The position numbers and the translations under genes are program-made. From Caldilinea sp. CFX5 (lineage in GTDB: Bacteria > Chloroflexota > Anaerolineae > Caldilineales > Caldilineaceae), in assembly GCA_021405325.1 (NCBI GenBank), contig QWII01000060.1:1-64000 (forward strand): a stretch of 64,000 nucleotides of DNA. Reading direction: 5' to 3'. The notes under the pieces are model-generated. The model ran no database searches, had not been told where the DNA came from, and saw nothing but the letters and a program-made list of their open reading frames with translations. Each line of letters opens with the position of its first letter. Positions within the stretch are counted from its first letter, which is position 1. This document shows, piece after piece, positions 42,830 through 51,097 of this stretch.

Positions 42830-42853
42830 GACAAGAACAAAAAGGAACGCACC

Positions 42854-43429
42854 ATGCGCAAATTAACTGTTTTCAATCATGTGTCGTTGGATGGCTACTT
42901 TGTCGACAGCAAGGGTGATATGAGTTGGGCGCACGCCGATCCACAGGATGCCGAGTGGAATGCCTTTGTCACGGGTAATGCCGGCGGCGGCGGGACGCTC
43001 GTGCTGGGGCGTGTCACCTATGATCTCATGGTCAGCTTTTGGCCGACACCGATGGCGGCCCAGATGATGCCGGCGGTGGCCGAACGGATGAATAACCTGC
43101 CCAAGGTTCTCTTTTCACGCACACTGGACAAGGCGACCTGGAACAATACGACGCTCCTCAAGGGCGACATCGCCGCCGAAACCCGCAAACTGAAGGAGAC
43201 GCCCGGCCCCGATATGACGATATTGGGCAGCGGCACGATTGTCGCCCAGTTGGCGCAAGCGGGGTTGATCGACGAATATCAGTTTGTGGTCAATCCAATC
43301 GTGCTGGGCCAGGGGCGGACCATGTTTGAGGGTCTACCGGAAAAGGTGGCGCTGCAGTTGACGCAGTCGCGTACCTTTGGCAAGGGCAATGTCTTTTTAT
43401 CTTATCAACCGGTAGGAAGAGAGGGGTAA
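42854..43429 (+). CDS. second dihydrofolate reductase-like (RibD C-terminal domain) protein
   Basis: This 191-residue DHFR-fold protein shares the same pattern as its neighbour (KLTVFNHVSLDGYFVDSKGD, GTLVLGRVTYDLMVSFWPT, PDMTILGSGTIVAQLAQAGLIDEYQFVVNPIVLGQGRTMF). The length is normal. It probably reduces a small molecule with NADPH. The compound palindrome separates it from the first copy. AAAGGAACG precedes the ATG. Confidence 0.85.
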   Translation: MRKLTVFNHVSLDGYFVDSKGDMSWAHADPQDAEWNAFVTGNAGGGGTLVLGRVTYDLMVSFWPTPMAAQMMPAVAERMNNLPKVLFSRTLDKATWNNTTLLKGDIAAETRKLKETPGPDMTILGSGTIVAQLAQAGLIDEYQFVVNPIVLGQGRTMFEGLPEKVALQLTQSRTFGKGNVFLSYQPVGREG

Positions 43430-43505
43430 GTAACCGATTGCGGCTTTGCTGGCTCTTGATCATTGCGTAGCAAAAATTTCTGATCAAAAGAGAGGCGCCC
43501 AAGCA

Positions 43506-44213
43506 ATGGCCAACGAGCGAACTTACCCAATTCTACCCTGCCCTGATATTGATCAGGCGATTGCCTTTTACGAAGCTCTGGGCTTTCAGTGCACCTATCG
43601 ACAGGAGAGGCCAAATCCTTATGCAGTTGTGAAACTTGAAGCGATCCAGATTCATCTTTTCGGCATGAAGGGATTCAATCCGGCTGATTCGTATGGCAGC
43701 GCCATTGTCGTTGTGCCGGATCCCGATGCGCTTTACCAGGCTTTTGCGAGAGGATTGCGCGCAGCCTACCAAAAAGTGCCCACTGCCGGTATTCCGCGCA
43801 TCACGCGACCGCGTAAAAAATTTGGCACCGTGCGCGGCTTTAGCGTGGTCGATGTCGGCGGGAACTGGCTGCGCATTTCAAAGCTAGGCGATACGGAAGC
43901 ACAGGCTGCAGCGGAAAAATTGACCGGGCTGGCCCAGGTGCTTGTCGTTGCCGCGCGCTTGGGTGATGCCCACGGCGACGATGCCAAGGCGCTCAAAACC
44001 CTGGAGAACGGGCTAAAGCGCTTTGCCGATGCGCCAACCCTTGAGCAGGCGCGGGCGCTCCTCTATCGCGCTGAGCTTGCTATGCGCGTGAGTGACCCGA
44101 TTCTTGCTCAATCCTCGCTGGCCGCAGTGCAAATGCTCCCCTTGAGTGAGGATGAGCGAGCCACCATTGCGGATGAACTTGCGCAGACTTCGGAACTTGT
44201 TTTGAGTAATTAA
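43506..44213 (+). CDS. VOC/glyoxalase-fold protein with helical C-terminus
   Basis: The first 125 residues (ILPCPDIDQAIAFYEALGFQCTYRQERPNPYAVVKLEAIQIHLFGM) are a single VOC domain. The C-terminal 110 residues are Ala/Leu-rich helices, possibly TPR-like, with no recognised family. Bleomycin-resistance-like VOC proteins bind drugs without catalysis, and this gene lies just before a UvrA-like resistance ATPase. The ATG at 43506 is chosen by homology-like start; no strong Shine-Dalgarno sequence is seen. Confidence 0.72.
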   Translation: MANERTYPILPCPDIDQAIAFYEALGFQCTYRQERPNPYAVVKLEAIQIHLFGMKGFNPADSYGSAIVVVPDPDALYQAFARGLRAAYQKVPTAGIPRITRPRKKFGTVRGFSVVDVGGNWLRISKLGDTEAQAAAEKLTGLAQVLVVAARLGDAHGDDAKALKTLENGLKRFADAPTLEQARALLYRAELAMRVSDPILAQSSLAAVQMLPLSEDERATIADELAQTSELVLSN

Positions 44214-44259
44214 CCAATTTTCGTCACACCAGTATGCTTGACGTTAGGATTTGATAAAT

Positions 44260-46524
44260 ATGACTCGACCAACCGAAACCATTACAATTATAGGCGCGCG
44301 TGAAAACAACTTGAAGAACGTCTCGGTATGTATTCCCAAACGGCAGATCACCATCTTTACCGGGGTCTCCGGCTCCGGCAAGTCGTCGCTGGTTTTTGAT
44401 ACGATTGCCAGTGAAGCGCAGCGGCTGCTCAACGAGAACTTTAGCATGTTCGTGCGCAACTTTCTGCCCAAGTTTCCCCAGCCCGACGCCGACGCCATTG
44501 AAAATTTGAGCATGGCCGTGGTCGTCGATCAGAAGCGGCTGGGGGGCGGTTCACATTCGACCTTGGGTACCATCACCGACATTTCGACGGCGCTGCGGTT
44601 ACTCTTTTCGCGCATTGGGCAACCACAGATCGGCAACTACAATCTCTTCTCGTTCAACGATCCACAGGGCATGTGTCCCGATTGCAACGGCTTGGGGCGA
44701 ATGCTGGGGCTCGATCTGGCCAAGGCGCTGGATCGCACCAAATCACTGAACGAAGGCGCCATGCTGCTACCCGATTACGCCGTGGGCAGTTGGGACTGGT
44801 CCTTCTTCACCGGCTCCGGCTTGTTTGACAACGACAAGAAGTTGGCCGATTACAGCGCTGAGGAGATGGATCGCCTGCTTTACACCAAGGATGTGAAGAT
44901 CAAATCCGAGTTGAACGGCAAAGCGATCAACCTGACCTTTGAGGGGTTGGTCGAAAAGTTTAACCGCAAATATATCAAACGCGATCTCAAAACCCTCTCG
45001 GAGCGTACGCAAAAGGCGGTGGCCCCCTTTATCAGCGAAGGCCCTTGCCTGCTTTGCAAAGGTGCACGGTTGAGTCAAGCCGCGCTGGGAGTAAAAATCA
45101 ACGGGCGGAATATTGCCGAACTCTCAGCCTTGCAAATCGATGAGTTGCTCACTTTTATCCGCGCCATCGACGAGCCGAGTGCCGCACCCCTGCTCAAAAC
45201 GCTGACCGAACGGTTGCAATACTTGATCGACATTGGTCTCGATTATGTCAGCCTTAATCGGGAGACGGCGACGCTCTCCGGTGGGGAATCGCAGCGGGTC
45301 AAGATGGTCAAACATCTGAGCGGTAGCCTGGTCGATGTCATGTATGTTTTTGACGAACCGAGCGTTGGCCTGCACCCGCGCGATGTTCATCGACTCAACG
45401 AGTTGCTGCAAAAGCTCCGCGACAAGGGCAACACGGTACTCGTTGTTGAGCATGACCCGGATGTGATCAAAGTGGCCGATCATGTGGTCGATATGGGGCC
45501 GCACGCCGGCAGCCGTGGCGGCGAGATTGTTTACGAGGGCAGCTACGCGGGTCTACTCCAGGCCGACACTTTGACGGGCAGACATTTGCAGCAAGCCTTG
45601 CCCATCAAAGAAAAGGTGCGTAGCGCCACCGGCAAGCTGTCGATTGTCAATGCCAGAACCAACAACTTGCAGAACGTCAGCGTCGATATTCCTAAAGGAG
45701 TGTTGACCGTCATCACCGGCGTGGCCGGTTCGGGCAAAAGCTCGTTGATTCATGGCGACTTTTTGCAGCAACACCCGGAGGCCATTGTCATCGACCAGTC
45801 GGCGGTCGGCGTTTCGACCCGTTCCAACCCGGCCACCTACACCGGCATTATGGACGATGTGCGCAAAGCCTTTGCCACCGCCAACAAGGTGAACGCGGCG
45901 CTCTTTAGCTTCAACTCCAAAGGCGCCTGCGAAACGTGCCAGGGGCTGGGCGTGGTCTACACTGACCTGGCCTTTCTGGATGAGGTGAAACTGCCGTGCG
46001 AAGCTTGTGGCGGCAAACGCTTTAAGGACGAAGTGTTGGTCTACAAACTCCACGGCCAGTCGATTGCCGATGTGTTGAGTATGACCGTGCGTCAGGCGCT
46101 CGACTTTTTTGGGCAAAAAGAGGTGGTGGCCAAACTCAAGGCGATGAGCGATGTCGGACTGGAGTATCTGAGCTTGGGGCAACCGCTGAGTACACTGTCG
46201 GGCGGTGAATGTCAACGCATCAAACTCGCTACCGAATTGCACAAAAAGGGCAGCATCTATGTGCTGGATGAACCAACGACCGGCCTGCACATGTCCGATA
46301 TTAGCCATCTGCTGGCCGTGATGAACCGGCTGGTCGATGCCGGCAATACGGTCATCGTCATCGAGCATAACCTGGATGTAATCCGCAACGCTGATTGGAT
46401 CATTGACCTGGGGCCAGAAGGGGGCAACAAAGGGGGGCGCATCCTCTTTGAAGGAACGCCCCAGCAACTCCTGGGGGCAACCCATTCGCTGACCGGGCAA
46501 TATCTGCAACATTTACGACTTTGA
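44260..46524 (+). CDS. UvrA-like ATPase of the drug-resistance type
   Basis: This 754-residue ABC-type ATPase has two NBDs: P-loops GVSGSGKSS (about 37-45) and GVAGSGKSS (about 485-493), signatures LSGGESQRVKM and LSGGECQRIKL. It has Zn-binding Cys pairs (CPDCNGLG, CLLCKG, CETCQGLG, CEACGG). It lacks the UvrB-binding and most of the insertion domain of UvrA (about 940 residues). This is the class including UvrA2/DrrC, linked to resistance to DNA-damaging antibiotics. It probably removes intercalators from DNA. ATG 44260 was chosen over the TTG at 44251. Confidence 0.88.
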   Translation: MTRPTETITIIGARENNLKNVSVCIPKRQITIFTGVSGSGKSSLVFDTIASEAQRLLNENFSMFVRNFLPKFPQPDADAIENLSMAVVVDQKRLGGGSHSTLGTITDISTALRLLFSRIGQPQIGNYNLFSFNDPQGMCPDCNGLGRMLGLDLAKALDRTKSLNEGAMLLPDYAVGSWDWSFFTGSGLFDNDKKLADYSAEEMDRLLYTKDVKIKSELNGKAINLTFEGLVEKFNRKYIKRDLKTLSERTQKAVAPFISEGPCLLCKGARLSQAALGVKINGRNIAELSALQIDELLTFIRAIDEPSAAPLLKTLTERLQYLIDIGLDYVSLNRETATLSGGESQRVKMVKHLSGSLVDVMYVFDEPSVGLHPRDVHRLNELLQKLRDKGNTVLVVEHDPDVIKVADHVVDMGPHAGSRGGEIVYEGSYAGLLQADTLTGRHLQQALPIKEKVRSATGKLSIVNARTNNLQNVSVDIPKGVLTVITGVAGSGKSSLIHGDFLQQHPEAIVIDQSAVGVSTRSNPATYTGIMDDVRKAFATANKVNAALFSFNSKGACETCQGLGVVYTDLAFLDEVKLPCEACGGKRFKDEVLVYKLHGQSIADVLSMTVRQALDFFGQKEVVAKLKAMSDVGLEYLSLGQPLSTLSGGECQRIKLATELHKKGSIYVLDEPTTGLHMSDISHLLAVMNRLVDAGNTVIVIEHNLDVIRNADWIIDLGPEGGNKGGRILFEGTPQQLLGATHSLTGQYLQHLRL

Positions 46525-46545
46525 GCGGCTTTCTGCTCTGAAAAT

Positions 46546-46610
46546 CATCAAAGATTACACAGATTTCGCAGATTGAATAAAAACCTGCGAAATCTGTGTA
46601 ATCTTTGATG
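46546..46610. repeat. 26-bp perfect palindrome, GATTACACAGATT family
   Basis: Arms 46546-46571 and 46585-46610 are exact complements with a 13-nt loop. It shares AAAGATTACACAGATT with 50998-51065 and part of that word with 5467-5547. Confidence 0.9.
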
Positions 46611-46652
46611 GCTGAATCCTTACTAACTAAAATGAACGGAAGGGGTATTCTT

Positions 46653-47030
46653 ATGAAAATAACTGGCTGGATTATGACTGGGTTGTTTGTGTTATTTATG
46701 GTCGGCGCTTCCGCAACGCCCAAATTTCTTGGTTTAGCAGCGGCCATCGACTCGATGACAACGCTTGGTTGGCCCCCTGACTATCTATTGCTGCTTGGCC
46801 TGCTTGAAGTAGGCTTAACCATCTTGTTTGTTATCCCCAGAACAAGCTTTTTGGGCGCAGTGCTTTTGTCCGGTCTATTTGGCGGTGCGATGGCTAGTCA
46901 TCTGCGGGTTGGCAACCCACTCTTTAGCCATACGCTTTTTACCATCTATTTGGGCGTCTTTATGTGGTTTAGTCTATGGCTGCGCGATGAACGGTTACGG
47001 GCTTACCTTACTTCCCTTTACAAGGGTTAA
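46653..47030 (+). CDS. DoxX-like membrane protein
   Basis: This 125-residue protein has four predicted helices (WIMTGLFVLFMVGA; LLLLGLLEVGLTILFV; FLGAVLLSGLFGGAMAS; LFTIYLGVFMWFSLWL) in the order of the DoxX-like family. GAAGGGGT precedes the ATG. Its stop overlaps the ATG of the MFS gene (TAATG at 47028-47032), so translation is coupled. No function known. Confidence 0.75.
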   Translation: MKITGWIMTGLFVLFMVGASATPKFLGLAAAIDSMTTLGWPPDYLLLLGLLEVGLTILFVIPRTSFLGAVLLSGLFGGAMASHLRVGNPLFSHTLFTIYLGVFMWFSLWLRDERLRAYLTSLYKG

Positions 47031-48307
47031 TGAAAACTGAGAACGCTGTGCAGATGCAACAACCGATACGCACGCCCGACAATCAGCCGTTTGCCGCCAA
47101 TATTCCCCGCTTCTTTCTCTTTGCCGCGCTGCGGGGGATGCAGTTTGGCTTGATTACCGCCACTTGGGTGGTCTTTTTACAGCGCCAACATGGTCTCAAC
47201 TACACGCAAGTGACTCTGATCGATGTCGTCTTTTGGATCGCCGCGGCGCTAGGCGAGGTGCCGACCGGCGTGGTGGCCGACACGATTGGGCGCAAGGTTT
47301 CGCTGGCGATTGGCACGGTCATCATGGCGGTGAGTATGGCCGCCTGGTCCTTTGCCCCGACAGTGGGCTTAGTCACGGCGGCGTATGGGTTACTGGCGAT
47401 TGGACACACCTTTCTCTCCGGCGCCGATGACGCCTTTTTCTATGAGTCACTCCAAATTACCGGACGCAGTGAAGAATATGTACGGCTGAACGGGCGGAAG
47501 GTGGCGTTGGTAATCGCCTGTACGGCCCTGGGTTCGTTGTCGAGCGGGTTGCTGGCCGCCCTTGATTTGCGGCTACCCTTTCTGGCAGCGATGCTCTGTT
47601 TTCTGACTATGTTTGCCGTCACGCTCGCCTTCCGTGAACCACGGCATGAAGTGAACGCCGACGAAGCCAAACGGCTGACTTATGGGCAAGTGTTACGCCA
47701 GGCGGTGCAACTGATGAAGGCGCGCCCGGTCTTGCGTATTTCGATCTTCTATCTCGTCCTACTGGGGTTGAGCGGTGTATTGCTGGAGACCGTCTTTTTG
47801 CAGCCGCAAGCGCTTGCGCTGGGCGTGCCGTTGGCGGCGGTCGGCGTAGTAGTGACGGGCGTGCATCTGCTCAATATTCTGGGGTCCAGCACAGCGTATC
47901 GGGTACGATCGCTTCTGGGTGAGTCAACGGTGCTCTTTGCAGCGCCGATCCTGATGGTGGTTTGCCTGGTAGCGTTGGCGGCGTTGCCGTCCCTGCCGGC
48001 GCTGGGCTTTGTCGGCGTGGTTGGGTTGATGACCAATCTCGCCCGGCCCCTGGCGATGAGTCGGTTGCAACAGGGGGCTGATGACAACGTGCGGGCGACA
48101 TTGCTCTCGTTACAAGCGTTGCTCTTCACGTTGGTAGTGGCGGTGATCGAGCCGACGATGGGCGTTATTGCGGATCGATCGGGTTTGTCGGCAGCTTATT
48201 TTGCCCTGGCGCTGATCCTTGCGCTTTTGCTCACCCTGCTCTACAGTAAGGGCTGGCGCTATTTTTCCAAGGAGCGGCACAATGATCAAGCAGAAACCAA
48301 CCCCTAG
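47030..48307 (+). CDS. MFS transporter (drug-efflux-like)
   Basis: This 425-residue protein has twelve hydrophobic helices and the loop 2-3 motif PTGVVADTIGRKVSLAIG, a variant of GxxxDRxGRR. It is likely an exporter (multidrug class). Overlaps with the DoxX-like gene upstream and the GrpB gene downstream make a compact three-gene unit. The start ATG at 47030 is set by the TAATG overlap. Confidence 0.87.
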   Translation: MKTENAVQMQQPIRTPDNQPFAANIPRFFLFAALRGMQFGLITATWVVFLQRQHGLNYTQVTLIDVVFWIAAALGEVPTGVVADTIGRKVSLAIGTVIMAVSMAAWSFAPTVGLVTAAYGLLAIGHTFLSGADDAFFYESLQITGRSEEYVRLNGRKVALVIACTALGSLSSGLLAALDLRLPFLAAMLCFLTMFAVTLAFREPRHEVNADEAKRLTYGQVLRQAVQLMKARPVLRISIFYLVLLGLSGVLLETVFLQPQALALGVPLAAVGVVVTGVHLLNILGSSTAYRVRSLLGESTVLFAAPILMVVCLVALAALPSLPALGFVGVVGLMTNLARPLAMSRLQQGADDNVRATLLSLQALLFTLVVAVIEPTMGVIADRSGLSAAYFALALILALLLTLLYSKGWRYFSKERHNDQAETNP

Positions 48308-48866
48308 CCCAATGACAGAGGCGCAGATTCAAGCCGCCCATGTCGGTGCGGTCAAGCCACTGAATGGTACGATCACCCTCGTCGAGTATGACCCGGCGTG
48401 GCCGCAACTTTTTGAACGTGAAGCGACACGCGTCTGTGTGGCGCTTCAGGAGCGGGTGCTGCTGCTGGAGCATGTTGGCTCCACTTCGGTGCCTGGGCTG
48501 GCAGCGAAACCCAAGATCGACATGCTGTTGGTGGTCGCTAACTCGGCTGACGAGGCGGCCTACGTGCCGGCGCTGGAAGCCGCCAGCTATGTGTTGCATA
48601 TTCGCGAACCGGATTGGTATGAACATCGCCTCTTCAAGGGGCCGGATACGGACATCAACCTCCATGTCTTCTCGCTGGGCTGCGAGGAGATTGATCGGAT
48701 GTTGCTCTTTCGCAATTGGTTGCGCAGCCATCCGGCGGATCGCGAATTATATGAGCGTACCAAGAAAGAGTTGGCAAGCCAGGAGTGGAAGTATACGCAA
48801 AACTATGCCGACGCCAAGAGTGCGGTGGTACAGGTGATTCTGGCGCGGGCGCAGGGCGGAAGTTGA
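48282..48866 (+). CDS. GrpB-family (UPF0157) nucleotidyltransferase-fold protein
   Basis: This 194-residue protein has the GrpB/COG2320 core: VEYDPAWPQLFEREA, LLEHVGSTSVPGLAAKPKIDMLLVV (the nucleotidyltransferase HxGSTxxxG...DxD pattern), HVFSLGCEEIDRMLLFRNWLRSHPADRELYERTKKELA. Substrates of this family are not certain. AAGGAG precedes the ATG, which lies inside the end of the MFS gene. Its TGA overlaps the promoter of the ABC operon. Confidence 0.87.
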   Translation: MIKQKPTPSPMTEAQIQAAHVGAVKPLNGTITLVEYDPAWPQLFEREATRVCVALQERVLLLEHVGSTSVPGLAAKPKIDMLLVVANSADEAAYVPALEAASYVLHIREPDWYEHRLFKGPDTDINLHVFSLGCEEIDRMLLFRNWLRSHPADRELYERTKKELASQEWKYTQNYADAKSAVVQVILARAQGGS

Positions 48867-48892
48867 CAACCCGCTACCACCTCTGGTAAGAT
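48863..48892 (+). promoter_or_regulatory. sigma70-type promoter of the ABC exporter operon
   Basis: TTGACA (48863-48868) and TAAGAT (48887-48892) are 18 bp apart. The element starts in the stop codon of GrpB and points to the leader peptide and exporters. Confidence 0.7.
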
Positions 48893-48938
48893 TTCGTCCA
48901 TTGTTGTTTTGAGTGATTCACAGAAAGGAGGCGTTATC

Positions 48939-49019
48939 ATGGCAAGAAGCAGCAACCTATCCCCAACGATGAGCACCACCACTGTGAACGCGCCTCGCTT
49001 CTGGTTGAACGCAGCCTGA
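48939..49019 (+). CDS. 26-residue leader peptide of the ABC exporter operon
   Basis: A perfect Shine-Dalgarno AAAGGAGG (48924-48931) lies 7 nt before ATG 48939. The encoded peptide starts MARSSNLSPTMSTTT and ends PRFWLNAA before TGA 49017. It has no homologue that I can name. Its place between promoter and terminator hairpins is that of a regulatory leader: ribosome stalling on it would change folding of the downstream RNA. A RiPP is less likely, because it has no Cys and only one Trp. Confidence 0.6.
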   Translation: MARSSNLSPTMSTTTVNAPRFWLNAA

Positions 49020-49049
49020 ATTTTGCTGCACACCACCATTTGCACACGC

Positions 49050-49084
49050 AAGGTCACAAGGGCGGTTGCTCTGTGACCTTTTTT
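49050..49084 (+). terminator. attenuator hairpin 1
   Basis: AAGGTCACA (49050-49058) pairs exactly with TGTGACCTT (49072-49080), followed by TTTT and ATTTT. It begins 30 nt after the leader peptide stop. Confidence 0.8.
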
Positions 49085-49145
49085 ATTTTCCCAAATCTTC
49101 CCATGCACAGTCGTTATGGCGGCTGTGCGTTAACCGGAACCAGGG

Positions 49146-49177
49146 TCACGGGATAGCTTTTGTCTGCCCGTGATTTT
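49146..49177 (+). terminator. attenuator hairpin 2
   Basis: TCACGGG (49146-49152) pairs with CCCGTGA (49167-49173), followed by TTTT. A non-terminating hairpin GCACAG/CTGTGC (49105-49128) lies before it. Confidence 0.6.
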
Positions 49178-49197
49178 GCTATGGTTTGGATCGACGC

Positions 49198-49226
49198 GCT
49201 GCGGGCAAGTTGCTCGCAGCTTTTTT
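49198..49226 (+). terminator. attenuator hairpin 3
   Basis: GCTGCGGGCAA pairs with TTGCTCGCAGC (one G-U), directly followed by six T. It stands 7 nt before the ribosome site of the first exporter, so read-through must be regulated. Confidence 0.8.
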
Positions 49227-49245
49227 CATTTCTGAGGAGAAATTT

Positions 49246-50982
49246 GTGAATTCGCGCAGTCGAAAATTTTTGTCTTACTACAAGCCCTATTGGCGGTTAC
49301 TTTTGATCGACCTGGCTTGCGCCTTGCTTGTATCCGTCACCACCCTGTTGATTCCATTGTGCGCCAGGTATGTCACCAAAGATATTTTAGAGAGTAATGC
49401 GCCCGATGCGCTCAGTCGAATCTATTGGATGGGCGCGGCGATGGTGGCATTGGTCGCCATTCATACCGTTTGTGACATGTTTGTCGCCTACCAAGGGCAT
49501 CTGATGGGTGCGCTAATGGAGCGCGATATGCGCAGCGAATTGTTTGACCATTATCAGAAGCTGTCCTTTGGTTTTTACGATGAACAAAAGACCGGCCAGT
49601 TGATGACCCGCCTCACCAACGATTCCTTTGACCTCTCCGAATTGTATCATCATGGGCCGGAGGATATTGTGATTTCGTTGCTGAACTTTGTCGGCGCGTT
49701 TATCATTTTGCTCAATATCAATGGACAGCTTGCCGTACTCACCTTTCTCTTTTTGCCGGTCATGGCCGTCTATGCCTGGCATTTCAATACAAAAATGCGC
49801 CGCGCCATGCGCACCAGCAAAGATCGCATTGGCGACATCAACGCGCAAATTGAGGATACGCTGGCCGGCATTCGGGTGGTCAAATCGTTCACCAACGAAC
49901 CAATTGAAAATGAGAAATTTACCTATGAAAACGAGCGCTTTGTCCAGAGCCGCAAGGAAGAATATCGCAGTGAAACCTACTTTTACGAAGGACTAATTGC
50001 CTTCACCCAGATCATGACGATTGCTGTCATCATCTTTGGCGCGGTCAGCATTGTCCAGGGTTCTTTGGATCTGGCCGATCTGCTGACCTTTCTACTCTAC
50101 ATCGGCATTCTGATTGAGCCGATCAAGCGCTTTGGCAATTTTACCCGCCTCTACCAGGAGGGGATGACCGGCTTTGAGCGCTTTATGGAAGTTTTAGAAG
50201 TTGAGCCGGATATTGTCGACGCGCCCAACGCCGTTGACCTCACTCAGGCGCAAGGCCAGATCACCTTTCAAGATGTCAGTTTCAAATATAAAGAGGAGCA
50301 TGACTATGTTCTCAAGCATGTTTCGCTGGAGATTAAAGCCGGTGAATATGTGGCATTAGTCGGCGTTTCGGGCGTTGGCAAGACAACGTTGTGTGCGCTC
50401 ATTCCCCGCTTCTACGAAGTCAATGCCGGTAAAATTTTGCTCGACGGCAAGGATATTCGCGAAATTCGTTTACGCGCGCTACGCCGCCAAATCGGCATTG
50501 TCCAGCAGGATGTCTACCTCTTTGCCGGCACCGTCGCCGACAATATTCGCTATGGCAAACTAGACACCTGTCGCGAAGAGATCATCGCTGCCGCCAAAAA
50601 GGCCAATGCCCATGAGTTTATTATGGCCTTGCCCAATGGCTACGATACCGATATTGGTCAACGGGGCGTGAAATTATCCGGTGGGCAAAAACAGCGGTTG
50701 AGCATTGCGCGCGTCTTCCTAAAAGACCCGCCCATTCTCATCTTTGATGAAGCAACCAGCGCGCTCGACAACGAGAGCGAAAAAGCGGTTCGCCAGGCGT
50801 TGGAACAATTAAGCAACAACCGCACGACTCTGGTCATTGCGCATCGGTTATCCACGATTAGAAATGCCCAGCGCATTGTCGTCTTGACCAATGGCGGCAT
50901 TGCGGAACAGGGTACGCATGAAGAATTGATCGCCCAGGATGGCGCTTATGCCAATTTATACAATGTGCAATCGCGGATTTAA
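49246..50982 (+). CDS. ABC exporter (full-length half-transporter, MsbA/BmrA type)
   Basis: This 578-residue half-transporter has six TM helices (to about residue 300) and an NBD with Walker A GVSGVGKTT (near 372), signature LSGGQKQRLSIAR, and Walker B ILIFDEATSALD with an intact catalytic Glu, so it can act as a homodimer. It is probably an exporter of lipophilic drugs or lipids. GTG 49246 follows GAGGAG; an in-frame ATG at 49186 lies in the third attenuator hairpin region and is rejected. A palindrome separates it from the next exporter. Confidence 0.9.
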   Translation: MNSRSRKFLSYYKPYWRLLLIDLACALLVSVTTLLIPLCARYVTKDILESNAPDALSRIYWMGAAMVALVAIHTVCDMFVAYQGHLMGALMERDMRSELFDHYQKLSFGFYDEQKTGQLMTRLTNDSFDLSELYHHGPEDIVISLLNFVGAFIILLNINGQLAVLTFLFLPVMAVYAWHFNTKMRRAMRTSKDRIGDINAQIEDTLAGIRVVKSFTNEPIENEKFTYENERFVQSRKEEYRSETYFYEGLIAFTQIMTIAVIIFGAVSIVQGSLDLADLLTFLLYIGILIEPIKRFGNFTRLYQEGMTGFERFMEVLEVEPDIVDAPNAVDLTQAQGQITFQDVSFKYKEEHDYVLKHVSLEIKAGEYVALVGVSGVGKTTLCALIPRFYEVNAGKILLDGKDIREIRLRALRRQIGIVQQDVYLFAGTVADNIRYGKLDTCREEIIAAAKKANAHEFIMALPNGYDTDIGQRGVKLSGGQKQRLSIARVFLKDPPILIFDEATSALDNESEKAVRQALEQLSNNRTTLVIAHRLSTIRNAQRIVVLTNGGIAEQGTHEELIAQDGAYANLYNVQSRI

Positions 50983-50997
50983 TGCAGCAAGTCATCC

Positions 50998-51065
50998 ATC
51001 AAAGATTACACAGATTACGCAGATGAAACCAAAGAGAAATCTGCGTAATCTGTGTAATCTTTGAT
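50998..51065. repeat. 27-bp perfect palindrome, GATTACACAGATT family
   Basis: Arms 50998-51024 and 51039-51065 are exact complements with a 14-nt loop. It lies between the first and second exporters and may reduce expression of the latter. Confidence 0.9.
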
Positions 51066-51097
51066 CATATACGAATAGGAAATGAGGCAAAGCTTCT

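Noticed and set aside
49186..49245. ATG at 49186 as start of the first ABC exporter
   Set aside because: The extra 20 codons overlap the third terminator hairpin and there is no ribosome site, whereas GTG 49246 follows GAGGAG.
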